From assembly GCF_020071995.1 (NCBI RefSeq), contig NZ_JABWTK010000001.1, forward strand, positions 62,001-126,000: DNA of 64,000 nt. Reading direction: 5' to 3'. A model generated the notes under the pieces. The model saw nothing but the letters and a program-made list of their open reading frames with translations. It had not been told where the DNA came from and ran no database searches. Each line of letters opens with the position of its first letter. The first letter of the stretch is position 1. Source of the DNA: Planococcus chinensis. GTDB lineage: Bacteria; Bacillota; Bacilli; Bacillales_A; Planococcaceae. Both the position numbers and the translations under genes were made by a program. Positions 33,424-42,058 of the stretch are shown in pieces.

Positions 33424-34722
33424 ATGAAAAAGCGAATTTATAAAAATCTAACCTTTCAGGTTTTAGCTGCTATCGTATTGGGTGTGCTTCTTGGCTTGAT
33501 TTGGCCGAATATCGGAAAAGAAATGAAGCCGGTCGGCGACACGTTCATCAACGCTGTCAAAATGGTCATCGCACCGATTATTTTCTTGACGATTGTGCTG
33601 GGAATTGCAAAAATGGGGGACATGAAAAAAGTAGGGAAAGTCGGAGGAAAGGCTTTTATCTATTTTGAAGTAGTGACCACACTGGCATTGGTTATCGGTT
33701 TGATCGTTGTCAATATCGTTAAACCGGGAGCGGGGCTGGATTTCAGTGAACTGGAAAAAGGCGATGTGTCTCAGTACACGGAAAACGGAGGACAAGGAAT
33801 CAACTGGATTGAATTCGTAACGCATATTGTTCCTTCAAATATGGTGGATGCTTTTGCAAAAGGTGACATTCTGCAAGTCTTGTTCTTCTCTGTATTATTC
33901 GGAGTAGCACTGGCTTCTCTTGGGAAAAAGGGAGAGCCAATCATCGACTTTTTAGATCGGGTTTCCTTGGTGTTCTTTAAAATCATCGGCTATGTCATGA
34001 AAGCAGCTCCTATCGGGGCATTTGCAGCAATGGCGTACACAATCGGCCATTTCGGTTTAACTTCACTGGTGCCGTTGGCCAAATTGATGTTCTCGGTTTA
34101 CACGACCATGTTCATCTTCATCTTTGTAGTGCTGAACATCATCTGTAAAATGAACGGCTTTAGCCTTTGGAATTACTTGAAATTCATTAAAGACGAAATC
34201 CTGATTGTGCTCGGCACAAGTTCTTCCGAATCGGTATTGCCGCGGATGATGGACAAAATGGAGCGCTACGGAGCTTCAAAATCAGTTGTCGGCCTGGTGA
34301 TTCCGACAGGCTACTCGTTCAACTTGGACGGTACATCGATTTATCTTTCCATGGCTGTTGTGTTTCTTGCGCAAGTATTCGGGGTGGACTTGTCGATTGG
34401 CCAGCAAATCACCATCATTTTGGTACTGATGCTGACGTCAAAAGGGGCTGCAGGAGTTACAGGAAGCGGCTTTATCGTCCTCGCTTCGACGCTCGCTGCC
34501 CTTCAGGTAATTCCGCTTGAAGGATTGGCCTTGCTGCTTGGCGTCGACCGCTTCATGAGTGAAGGGCGTGCGATTGTCAACTTGATCGGGAACGGAATCG
34601 CCACAATCGTTGTCGCGAAAAGCGTAGGCGAGTTTGACGAAACCAAACGCGAAGAAGCCTTCACAGAAATGGTTAAACTGAAAAAACTCGGAAGAGCGCC
34701 TATCGCAAATCCGGAGAATTAA
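33424..34722 (+). CDS. dctP: C4-dicarboxylate/cation symporter (DctA family, DctP of Bacillus)
   Basis: 432 residues. Family signatures of dicarboxylate/amino acid:cation symporters are present: LGTSSSESVLPRMMDKM (serine-rich re-entrant loop), VIPTGYSFNLDGTSIYLSMA and LLGVDRFMSEGRAIVNLIGN. It imports succinate, fumarate and malate. AGGAGG precedes ATG 33424. It ends the dctS-dctR-dctP run and has its own regulatory region. Confidence 0.92.
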   Translation: MKKRIYKNLTFQVLAAIVLGVLLGLIWPNIGKEMKPVGDTFINAVKMVIAPIIFLTIVLGIAKMGDMKKVGKVGGKAFIYFEVVTTLALVIGLIVVNIVKPGAGLDFSELEKGDVSQYTENGGQGINWIEFVTHIVPSNMVDAFAKGDILQVLFFSVLFGVALASLGKKGEPIIDFLDRVSLVFFKIIGYVMKAAPIGAFAAMAYTIGHFGLTSLVPLAKLMFSVYTTMFIFIFVVLNIICKMNGFSLWNYLKFIKDEILIVLGTSSSESVLPRMMDKMERYGASKSVVGLVIPTGYSFNLDGTSIYLSMAVVFLAQVFGVDLSIGQQITIILVLMLTSKGAAGVTGSGFIVLASTLAALQVIPLEGLALLLGVDRFMSEGRAIVNLIGNGIATIVVAKSVGEFDETKREEAFTEMVKLKKLGRAPIANPEN

Positions 34723-34733
34723 ATTAAGGATTG

Positions 34734-34768
34734 AAAACCTGTATGGGCAAATCTCATACAGGTTTTTT
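34734..34768 (+). terminator. Terminator of dctP
   Basis: AAAACCTGTATG and CATACAGGTTTT enclose a 9-base loop and end in a T-run. Confidence 0.88.
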
Positions 34769-34849
34769 CTATGCGGCAAAACGGACAGGCATGGTAGGAT
34801 AGAAGAAACTTCTCAATGCACTTAAGAAACCGAATGGGGGAAATGCAAA

Positions 34850-35191
34850 ATGGAAAACTTGCCGAATTGTCCGGTATGCGGATCTGAATATACATACGAA
34901 GACGGGAATATGCTGGTGTGCCCGGAATGCGCCAATGAATGGGTGCTTAGTGCAGAAGCGGAAACCGTGGAAGCCGAAAAAGTCGTGAAAGACGCCAATG
35001 GCAATGTGCTGGCAGACGGGGACTCCGTGACAGTGATCAAAGATTTAAAAGTAAAGGGCAGTTCATCTGTCTTGAAAATCGGCACGAAAGTGAAAGGCAT
35101 TCGGCTGGTAGAGGGTGACCACAATATCGACTGCAAAATTGACGGCTTTGGCCCGATGAAATTAAAATCGGAATTCGTCAAAAAAGGATAG
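34850..35191 (+). CDS. Zinc-ribbon PhnA/YjdM family protein
   Basis: 113 residues. The N-terminal zinc ribbon has Cys pairs in NCPVCGSEY and VCPECANEW. The C-terminal beta domain is typical of PhnA/Yjd[21 protein letters not shown] then LRV-like [20 protein letters not shown]. Despite the phn name, the family has no proven role in phosphonate breakdown. Monocistronic. Confidence 0.88.
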   Translation: MENLPNCPVCGSEYTYEDGNMLVCPECANEWVLSAEAETVEAEKVVKDANGNVLADGDSVTVIKDLKVKGSSSVLKIGTKVKGIRLVEGDHNIDCKIDGFGPMKLKSEFVKKG

Positions 35192-35224
35192 GCGCGTTTC
35201 ACGTGAAACCTTAAAAAACAAATC

Positions 35225-35254
35225 AAAAAACCAGGGCTTCTGCCTGGTTTTTTT
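35225..35254 (+). terminator. Terminator after the PhnA-like gene
   Basis: AAAAAACCAGG and CCTGGTTTTTTT enclose a GCTTCTG loop. Confidence 0.85.
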
Positions 35255-35354
35255 CTGTAAAGAAGACCTGGGAAAAAGGGGTAAACATTGTTTAACTCGA
35301 GTGTTTTAGCGATAATATGAAGTACCTGATATGGACTGAAGGAAGGCTCAGCTG

Positions 35355-38300
35355 ATGAATTTGGTGCTGAATAAAACAAAAATTAAAAATCTGTGCGGTG
35401 AGGCTGCCTACAAAAAGGGCAAGTCTTATTTCCTGAGCGGAAAAGTCGAACTTGAGCCGCAGCCTGGGGAAGATGCCGGGCATGAAGGGACGGTCAATGT
35501 GGGCAGCGGTTTTCACGTGACGGTGAAATCAGGGACTGCGGGACAAATTGAAGCGTCATGCAGCTGTCCGCCTGTCGGCTTTGTAACGACTCATTGCCAG
35601 CATATTGCGGCCGTCCTGTTGGCGATCGAAGAAGTTCAGCAAACCCAAAACCCCTTAGCAGACCGGATGCACGGATTGTTCAGCACTCAGCCGGTGCAGT
35701 CGAGCGGCAAAGGCCTGCATTTCGACAAACGGCAAACCTTGCGTGTGGAATTCGTTTGCGGGTCGGTCAGTTTTGGTGATGCGGGCAATATAATCGGAAT
35801 CGAACTGCATGCCGGCCAGAAAGTTTTGGAGAAAATACCGGATCCGTTCGATTTTCTCCGAAACATCGCCAGCCGCCGGCCATTCGAATATGCGCCGGGA
35901 CGCATTTACAACCCGGAACGCCATAATTTCAGCCGGGCAACGGATGCTGTTCTGCGTTTATTGATGAAAAGCCAGCTGACAAAAACGGGCGAACAAGAAG
36001 CGCTATTGATTTCAGCAGCCGAATGGGAATTGCTGCTGTCGTTATTGGAGCAGGCGGAAGAGGTTGTGTTTGAGCAGGGAGAGCGGCTGTATGACGGCGT
36101 CCGGTATGGCGAACGGTTGCCGCTGTGGTTTGAAGTGGATACAGCTCCTGCCGGTTACCGCCTCCTTATGGAAGGGCTTGAGCGGGTCACGGTTTTCAAG
36201 TTGTACGGCTACGCTTTCTCGGAAGGCCAGTGGCTCAAAATGGAAGAGGAAGACTGCAGCCGGCTTTTTGAATTGCAGCGATTGGTTGAAGAAACTGGCA
36301 AAAGTGAGCTGCAAATTCCGGCAGCGGGACTGCGCGATTTCATCGAAACGGCCATTCCAGGATTGATGCGGCTCGGCGAGGTGGATATAGCAGAACGGGC
36401 AACGAAAGGGCTGAACGAAACGCCGCTGAAAGCGAAGCTTTTTTTGGACCGGGTCAACAACCGGCTGCTGGCAGGACTCGAGTTCCATTACGGCCGCATG
36501 TCGATCAATCCAAGCGAAGAACTGGAGCAGGGCTATCAGTACTTGCCAGGTGTGAGGCGCCAGCGGGACAAGGAACAGCGCATCCTGAAGAAAATGCAGG
36601 ACAGCCAATTTGTGCAGACGCCCGGCGGTTTTTACCTGCAGGATGAAGAAGCCGAGTACGACTTTCTTTACCACGCCGTGCCTGTACTGGAAGAGCTGGT
36701 CCAGGTCTATGCCACGACCGCAGTGAAATTGCGCGTCCAGAAAGCGGCCGTGGCTCCGAAAATCCGCGTGGAAATCAAAGAGCGCACAGACTGGCTGGCT
36801 TTTCGCTTTGACCTGAAAGGCATTCCTGAAAAAGAAATCCAGCAGCTGCTAAAGGCCATTTCCGAGAAGCGGAAATACTACCGCGTTCCGAATGGCACGT
36901 TGATGTCCATCGAAACGCCGAAATTTTGGGCGCTCGATCATTTTCTGGAAGACCTCGGATTGTCTGCGGAAGAGCTCGATGAAGAAGAAATCCGCGTGCC
37001 GCTGATCCACGGCATGCAATTGGTAGAGGGGCTGGAAGAAGGCGGCCTTGCGGAACCAGGGAAAACTTTCGCGAAACTCATGCTGAGTCTGAACGAACCC
37101 GACCGGATCAATGAAGCATTGCCGGAATCGCTTGAACCGGTGCTCCGCGATTACCAGAAAACTGGATTCAATTGGCTCAAGCTTTTGGCCTCCTATCGCT
37201 TCGGCGGTATTCTGGCAGATGATATGGGGCTTGGGAAAACCTTGCAAAGCATTGCGTTTATCGTATCGGTGCTGCCGAACATCCGCAAAAAGCGGCAGCC
37301 GGTGCTCGTTGTCTGCCCGTCTTCGCTCGTCTACAACTGGTCGAACGAACTGAAAAAATTCGCGCCGGAACTAAAGGCGAAAATCATTGACGGCAACAAA
37401 GCTATTAGAACTTCTGCGCTAAAAGATTGGGCGGAGGTTGACGTCGTCATCACTTCCTACCCGTCTTTGCGGATGGACAGTTTGCTCTACCGGGACAAGC
37501 AATTCCATACCGTCTTTTTTGACGAGGCACAGGCCTTTAAGAATCCCGTAACCCAAACGGCAAAAGCGGCAAAAGCGGTGAAGGCGGATTACCGATTCGC
37601 ATTAACGGGAACACCAATAGAGAATTCACTTGATGAATTATGGTCTATCTTTCAGGTCGTGTTTCCGGACCTGCTGCCGAACCGGCGGGTGTTTAGTGAG
37701 TTAAGGCGTGAAAATATCGCCAAACGGGTGCGGCCGTTCGTTTTGCGCCGCACGAAGGAAGAGGTCTTGACGGAGCTGCCGGACAAGGTCGAAACGGTTC
37801 AGTTTTCAGAGCTGCAGGCGGAACAGAAAAAATTATATGCAGCCTATCTCGCAGAATTGAAGCACGATGCGCTGAAGCATCTGGCAAAAGGCAGCTTCCG
37901 CAAAAACCGCATCCGGATTTTGGCCGGACTGACCCGCCTGCGGCAGATCTGCTGCCATCCGGCATTATTTGTCGAGGGCTACACAGGAGGGTCGGCCAAA
38001 TTCGATCAGCTGATGGAAATCGTAGAAGAATGCCGGCTCTCGGGCCGGCGTGTCCTGATTTTTTCCCAGTTTACCCAAATGCTCGGCCTCATCGGGCGCC
38101 AACTCAGCAAGCATGGCCTGCCTTATTTTTACTTGGACGGCCAGACGCCTCCGGTAGAGCGGGTCGAGTTATGCGACCGTTTCAACGAAGGCGAAGGCAA
38201 TCTGTTTTTGATTTCCTTGAAAGCAGGTGGCACCGGGCTGAACCTGACGGGAGCCGATACAGTCATTTTGTATGACCTCTGGTGGAATCCGGCTGTTGAA

Positions 38301-38507
38301 CAGCAGGCGGCGGACCGGGCGCACCGCATGGGCCAGGAAAACGAAGTGCAGGTCATCCGGATGCTTGCAAAAGGCACCATTGAAGAGAAAATCAGTGAAC
38401 TCCAGGAGAAAAAGAAAAATCTCATTGATGAAGTGATCCAGTCGGGGCAGGAATCATTTGCTGCTTTGACGGAGGAAGACATAAGGGAAATACTGACGAT
38501 TACATGA
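35355..38507 (+). CDS. SWIM-domain SNF2-family helicase/ATPase
   Basis: 1050 residues. The N-terminal SWIM zinc finger has Cys69, Cys71, Cys81 and His83 (CxC...CxH). A long middle region (DUF3670-like or bacterial SNF2 N-terminal domain) leads to the ATPase: GGILADDMGLGKTLQSIAF (Walker A), VFFDEAQAFKNP (Walker B, DEAQ), FALTGTPIENSLDELWSIF, and the second lobe with LISLKAGGTGLNLTGAD and DRAHRMGQ. It is a DNA translocase predicted to remodel nucleoprotein. The next gene follows after 11 bases. The cellular role of bacterial SWIM-SNF2 proteins is largely unknown. Confidence 0.9.
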   Translation: MNLVLNKTKIKNLCGEAAYKKGKSYFLSGKVELEPQPGEDAGHEGTVNVGSGFHVTVKSGTAGQIEASCSCPPVGFVTTHCQHIAAVLLAIEEVQQTQNPLADRMHGLFSTQPVQSSGKGLHFDKRQTLRVEFVCGSVSFGDAGNIIGIELHAGQKVLEKIPDPFDFLRNIASRRPFEYAPGRIYNPERHNFSRATDAVLRLLMKSQLTKTGEQEALLISAAEWELLLSLLEQAEEVVFEQGERLYDGVRYGERLPLWFEVDTAPAGYRLLMEGLERVTVFKLYGYAFSEGQWLKMEEEDCSRLFELQRLVEETGKSELQIPAAGLRDFIETAIPGLMRLGEVDIAERATKGLNETPLKAKLFLDRVNNRLLAGLEFHYGRMSINPSEELEQGYQYLPGVRRQRDKEQRILKKMQDSQFVQTPGGFYLQDEEAEYDFLYHAVPVLEELVQVYATTAVKLRVQKAAVAPKIRVEIKERTDWLAFRFDLKGIPEKEIQQLLKAISEKRKYYRVPNGTLMSIETPKFWALDHFLEDLGLSAEELDEEEIRVPLIHGMQLVEGLEEGGLAEPGKTFAKLMLSLNEPDRINEALPESLEPVLRDYQKTGFNWLKLLASYRFGGILADDMGLGKTLQSIAFIVSVLPNIRKKRQPVLVVCPSSLVYNWSNELKKFAPELKAKIIDGNKAIRTSALKDWAEVDVVITSYPSLRMDSLLYRDKQFHTVFFDEAQAFKNPVTQTAKAAKAVKADYRFALTGTPIENSLDELWSIFQVVFPDLLPNRRVFSELRRENIAKRVRPFVLRRTKEEVLTELPDKVETVQFSELQAEQKKLYAAYLAELKHDALKHLAKGSFRKNRIRILAGLTRLRQICCHPALFVEGYTGGSAKFDQLMEIVEECRLSGRRVLIFSQFTQMLGLIGRQLSKHGLPYFYLDGQTPPVERVELCDRFNEGEGNLFLISLKAGGTGLNLTGADTVILYDLWWNPAVEQQAADRAHRMGQENEVQVIRMLAKGTIEEKISELQEKKKNLIDEVIQSGQESFAALTEEDIREILTIT

Positions 38508-38518
38508 GAGGTGATTGG

Positions 38519-39133
38519 ATGGACGCTAGAAAGATAACCGAAAAAATCCAAACCCATAAACCCGAAGTGCTGGGGAGCCGCGATTTTGCGAAGTTTGCCA
38601 TTCTCCTCCCATTGATTGAAAAGGACGGGGAAGTCCATGTGCTGTTTGAAAAACGGGCGGAAACACTCCGGAAACAGCCAGGAGAAGTTTGTTTCCCAGG
38701 AGGCAGAATTGACCCCGAGGACCTTTCGCCGAAATCAGCGGCTTTACGCGAAACCGATGAAGAATTGGGAATCAGTGAAGACGAAATTTCGGATTTGTTC
38801 CCGCTCGATTATATGGTATCGCCGTTCGGTATGATCATTTACGCGTTTGCCGGTTTTATTGACTCGTCGGCTGAGTTCAAGCCGAATCCGGATGAAGTGG
38901 GCGAACTGTTCAGTGTGCCGCTTTCTTTTTTCCTTGAGAATCCGCCGCGTGTTTACCAGATCAATTTCGATGTCCAGCCGGAGGAAAGCTTCCCTTATGA
39001 TTTGATTGTAGGAGGCCGGGATTACAGCTGGCGCACGCGGAATCTGGAGGAATATTTCTACCTTTATGAAGATAAAGTGATTTGGGGGCTGACTGCCCGG
39101 ATCCTGTCGCATTTTATTGATATTATCAAATAG
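38519..39133 (+). CDS. Nudix CoA pyrophosphatase (CoAse family)
   Basis: 204 residues from ATG 38519 (AGGTGA upstream); an ATG at 38504 overlaps the SNF2 stop and is the alternative. The CoAse motif LRKQPGEVCFPGGRIDPE joins the Nudix box (SAALRETDEELGI). It hydrolyses CoA or acyl-CoA to phosphopantetheine and 3',5'-ADP. Probably co-transcribed with the SNF2 gene. Confidence 0.88.
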   Translation: MDARKITEKIQTHKPEVLGSRDFAKFAILLPLIEKDGEVHVLFEKRAETLRKQPGEVCFPGGRIDPEDLSPKSAALRETDEELGISEDEISDLFPLDYMVSPFGMIIYAFAGFIDSSAEFKPNPDEVGELFSVPLSFFLENPPRVYQINFDVQPEESFPYDLIVGGRDYSWRTRNLEEYFYLYEDKVIWGLTARILSHFIDIIK

Positions 39134-39524
39134 AAAGCGCTGATTTTGCTTCAAGTTCGGAGGAGCTGTCACTTTAAGCAGTAATTGGCAGTGTTGTTTC
39201 GCTTCTTGCATAGCAAATGTCTCCACGATTCGTCTCGAACATGGCCTTTTTCTCTCCTTACTACTCAAAAAGTGTTCATAAAAGTATCTATGAATAAGCG
39301 AACGTTCGTAAAGTGTTTTCAGACATTTACGAACGTTCTTTTTTTCGCTTTTTGGGTCATTTTTAGCCTGTTCGTAAAAGTGTACTTTTACGAACGGTTT
39401 ATCGCAGTACAAAACTAATTTGAAACAAACGACAAAAAAGCGAAGTCCCTGATTGTAAGGGTTTCGCTCTTCGTGCTGATGGAGCAATGCCCCACCGCTT
39501 GAGGCCAGCTATTATTTCCGGGCA
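39134..39524. repeat. Gene-free gap with palindromes built on GTTCGTAAA
   Basis: Three related elements occur here: a degenerate GTTCATAAAAGT near 39274; a long hairpin (39300-39338, GAACGTTCGTAAA...TTTACGAACGTTC followed by TTTTTTT) that serves as terminator of the Nudix transcript; and a perfect 26-base palindrome (39370-39395, GTTCGTAAAAGT-GT-ACTTTTACGAAC). The core is the same in all three. A minus-strand frame of 247 codons crosses this gap and the Nudix gene, but I see no protein family in it. Confidence 0.75.
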
Positions 39525-40499
39525 TTAATTCACGAAGTGAATCTGTTGATCTTTTACCAAAGGATAGGTGACCAATTGCATCCCGTCGAGATTTTCTTTG
39601 TGCAGATCCACCGCTGTAATTTGGTTATTGTCATAGGTCGTATAGTAATAGATTCCTTTATCCATGTTGCAACAGGATGAGTAGATGGTGAATTCGTATT
39701 CCCCGCCGCCTACATCGCAAAGCCCTTTTTGCTGTTCCACGGATTTCAGGATATGGAAAAACTGGCCAACGCTTTCAGACTCGGACTCACCAGAAATCGA
39801 ATTCAATTTTGTAAAAGCAGCTTTGACGAACCGGGAAGCGGAAGACAGGTCGCCAGGAAGACCGATGCCCCCCATGCCGCGGCTATAGACATTCAATTGC
39901 AGGTGATCTGAAAATGTATTGTCCGAAACTGTGGAAGACAGGTGACGGTAATTGTTCAGGTTAAATAAATGATAATCGAATGTAGGATTGTTGGTCAGGA
40001 CACCCACGGGATTGTCGTATATATGCAATCCGTCTTTTGTGGATTCCACGACAATCGATTGGGTTTGATCCGCAATCATCCAGTGCAAGGGGGACAGCGG
40101 CAGTTCATCGCTGAAATTAATATTCACCAGATTCACTTTCACAAGAAGTTCTTTCGCCTCTTCCACGGTTTGGCACTGGCCGAGAATCCAGGGGATAAAT
40201 TCAAACGGAGTAACGTTGTCTTTATCCTCCGCCTCCGGGAAGAAATGAGCGTATTCCGGGAAGTTCAATCCAGCCATACTTAACCCTTTTTCGTTGGTTG
40301 CATCGAAATACAAGGGATAATTATCAACCACAATGCCCATGCCAATCAACGCGAAATGGGTTGGAAGATCCTGTACCTTATGGAACTTGAACGGGAAATT
40401 TCTGGGCGTGATGGTTATGACTTCACCGTACGTCAATTCGAGATCCAAATTACGACCGAAATAATGATTTTTCGTATACAGAGTGATGGAAGTGCATAT
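39525..40499 (-). CDS. Choloylglycine hydrolase/penicillin V acylase family protein with ATA in place of the start codon
   Basis: 324 residues if initiation occurs at the ATA codon (40497-40499). Family enzymes use the N-terminal Cys exposed after Met removal. Here Cys2 directly follows ATA: CTSITLYTKNHYFGRNLDLE. Other catalytic positions are intact (Arg16, Asp19, Asn79, the NNP region near 170, Arg223 in SSASRF). GGAGG at 40508-40512 lies eight bases from ATA. The only nearby ATG (40495-40497) is in another frame and yields 15 codons. The first in-frame conventional alternative, TTG at 40448, would lose the catalytic Cys. Either a G-to-A change or loss of a TG dinucleotide (ATATGTGC to ATATGC) broke the start, or AUA is used. 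Likely substrates are N-acyl amides such as conjugated bile salts, acyl-homoserine lactones or penicillin V. Confidence 0.75.
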   Translation of the reverse strand: MCTSITLYTKNHYFGRNLDLELTYGEVITITPRNFPFKFHKVQDLPTHFALIGMGIVVDNYPLYFDATNEKGLSMAGLNFPEYAHFFPEAEDKDNVTPFEFIPWILGQCQTVEEAKELLVKVNLVNINFSDELPLSPLHWMIADQTQSIVVESTKDGLHIYDNPVGVLTNNPTFDYHLFNLNNYRHLSSTVSDNTFSDHLQLNVYSRGMGGIGLPGDLSSASRFVKAAFTKLNSISGESESESVGQFFHILKSVEQQKGLCDVGGGEYEFTIYSSCCNMDKGIYYYTTYDNNQITAVDLHKENLDGMQLVTYPLVKDQQIHFVN

Positions 40500-40794
40500 G
40501 AATTAAACCTCCTAAATATTCTGATAATATAACTTTATAGGATAATTGTTCCTTCGTCCAAAATTTCTTCTTATCGGGAGCCATAGAGCGGTTGTATCTC
40601 TCCCCTATTTTTTTAATGATTTACATATGAGGATGTTAGGCAATGGATTGAAAAAAGAGGGATAGAAAGGGGGAAATGTTGCATCTTCCCTCCCATTTAT
40701 GAACACTTAACTTAAAAATATAAGAAAATAATTGCTTCGTGCTTATTGGTATAAAATTTGATTGTAGTAGGGATAAGCATAGAAGCTAAAGTAA
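40500..40794. other. AT-rich gap between the amidase and an orphan gene
   Basis: It contains the amidase ribosome site (40508-40512, minus strand) and an AT-rich stretch with a TATAAA at about 40752 that could serve the plus-strand orphan. No RNA motif recognised. Confidence 0.4.
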
Positions 40795-41070
40795 ATGACA
40801 AAACATTCTAATCCGATTAAATTCATCATAAGAGCTTTAAAAGAAGGAAGTGAAATTTTTAGGGTGCGCAATGGGAGAGCATATATAATTAAGGTTTTTG
40901 AGGAAGCAGTGGTTTGTGCGTTAAACGGAGAGAAAACATTCGATGATGTCGAAAACTTCTGGGTGAATATGTACTTAATGAAACCAGCCGTCTTTCAAAA
41001 AATGTTAACGATAAAAGAAGTAGAAATTTTTCAAGTAGCTGAAAGCGTTGAAAAGAAAAAGGAGAGTTGA
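40795..41070 (+). CDS. Small AT-rich hypothetical protein
   Basis: 91 residues, no family recognised and no membrane segment or signal peptide. It is charged, with an N-terminal HSNPIKFIIRALKEGSEIF and a C-terminal Glu/Lys-rich end (VAESVEKKKES). There is no good ribosome site before ATG 40795. Base composition is more AT-rich than the flanking genes. A convincing terminator just after the stop supports a real transcript. Confidence 0.55.
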   Translation: MTKHSNPIKFIIRALKEGSEIFRVRNGRAYIIKVFEEAVVCALNGEKTFDDVENFWVNMYLMKPAVFQKMLTIKEVEIFQVAESVEKKKES

Positions 41071-41071
41071 A

Positions 41072-41116
41072 AACCTTAGGTAACTATTTTTCAGGGAACC
41101 TTTTACCTAAGTTTTT
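41072..41116 (+). terminator. Terminator after the small hypothetical gene
   Basis: CTTAGGTAA and TTACCTAAG close a loop of about 20 bases; TTTTT follows. Confidence 0.75.
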
Positions 41117-41453
41117 CCTGTTGTATTACGATAATTTTTTAAATTCCAACTGACAGAACTATTACTGGATGTTGAGTTTACATATCATCAGATTATCGGA
41201 AATACAATATGTATCTTAGCTAAATAAGGAAAGCGAATGCTCTCGAACAGAGCATTTTCTTTTCTTCTTTCCTCTTTCCTGATTGAATTTCTTCAGATAA
41301 AATTGACAGAAAAACCTAATTATATATACTGGAATGGAACATCCTCCACGTACACTGCCTTCAACCATCCCCCTCTTGTTTAAAACCATTCCTGGACGGA
41401 AAAACCACCCCCTTTTATCAAATAGATTCCGATAGAGAAAGGGAGAATTCAAA
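41117..41453. other. AT-rich gap with a hairpin and a promoter
   Basis: A second terminator-like hairpin (GAATGCTCT-CGAAC-AGAGCATTTTCTTTT, about 41234-41262) precedes the promoter of the zinc-ribbon gene. GGAATGG (41331-41337) and CCATTCC (41386-41392) could pair in the leader. Nothing else recognised. Confidence 0.5.
41303..41330 (+). promoter_or_regulatory. Strong promoter of the zinc-ribbon hypothetical gene
   Basis: Perfect -35 TTGACA (41303-41308), 16-base spacer, -10 TATACT (41325-41330), leaving a leader of about 117 bases. Confidence 0.75.
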
Positions 41454-41912
41454 ATGGCTTCTATTATGTACGCTATGGAATGTCCACAGTGCGGACGTTC
41501 AGCTTTTGCCGATAATTATTATAAGATTGACGTAACGTATATCCATTGCAGACGATGCGGCTATAATGCCGTTACATCCCGGAATCCTGAAGAAGCCAGC
41601 AGATATGGACATGATGTACATGAAAATCTAGGATACGGAGTTTGTCTATCAATTGCGAAGGGAGGACACTTGGAAATGACGATGTTCAATTGTTTTCCGG
41701 TTGATTTGGAACAATGCAAAGCTGAAATTTTAGCAACAGATCCGGAATTGAAAAAAAGTTTTTTGGTCACCTATACGGAAGGCGTTTTCGAAATTATATT
41801 AGGGAACCCAACTGAAAATTTTCACTTGCCATTTAAAGAGTATGCGGAAAAAATGTATAAAAAGCATGGAGATATTGAAGGTTTTGAAGGACTTGTACCA
41901 ATTGAAGATTAA
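41454..41912 (+). CDS. Hypothetical protein with N-terminal zinc ribbon
   Basis: 152 residues. Two Cys pairs, ECPQCGRSAF and HCRRCGYNAV, form a zinc ribbon in the first 40 residues. The remaining about 110 residues are not recognised. AAAGGGAG precedes ATG 41454. It is AT-rich like the preceding orphan and stands alone with its own strong promoter and terminator. Possibly acquired by transfer. Confidence 0.65.
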   Translation: MASIMYAMECPQCGRSAFADNYYKIDVTYIHCRRCGYNAVTSRNPEEASRYGHDVHENLGYGVCLSIAKGGHLEMTMFNCFPVDLEQCKAEILATDPELKKSFLVTYTEGVFEIILGNPTENFHLPFKEYAEKMYKKHGDIEGFEGLVPIED

Positions 41913-41924
41913 ATATCTTATATG

Positions 41925-41953
41925 AAAGACCTGTCGATAGCAGGTCTTTTCTC
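41925..41953 (+). terminator. Terminator after the zinc-ribbon gene
   Basis: AAAGACCTG and CAGGTCTTTT enclose TCGATAG. Confidence 0.85.
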
Positions 41954-42004
41954 TTAATTTTTTCAGTATTAAAAAAAGTCCTTTCGAAAACTTGTATGTG
42001 AGCG

Positions 42005-42010
42005 TATAAT
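42005..42010 (+). promoter_or_regulatory. -10 box of ilvE
   Basis: Perfect TATAAT, with a weak -35 (TTTCGA at 41982-41987, 17-base spacer). Confidence 0.5.
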
Positions 42011-42058
42011 TATTCACATTACGTGATAAATTGTTCACTTTGGAAGGAGTGCTTCATC

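Noticed and set aside
38744-39487. 247-codon minus-strand ORF
   Set aside because: It is antisense to the Nudix gene and runs through the palindrome cluster. There is no recognisable domain and no ribosome site.
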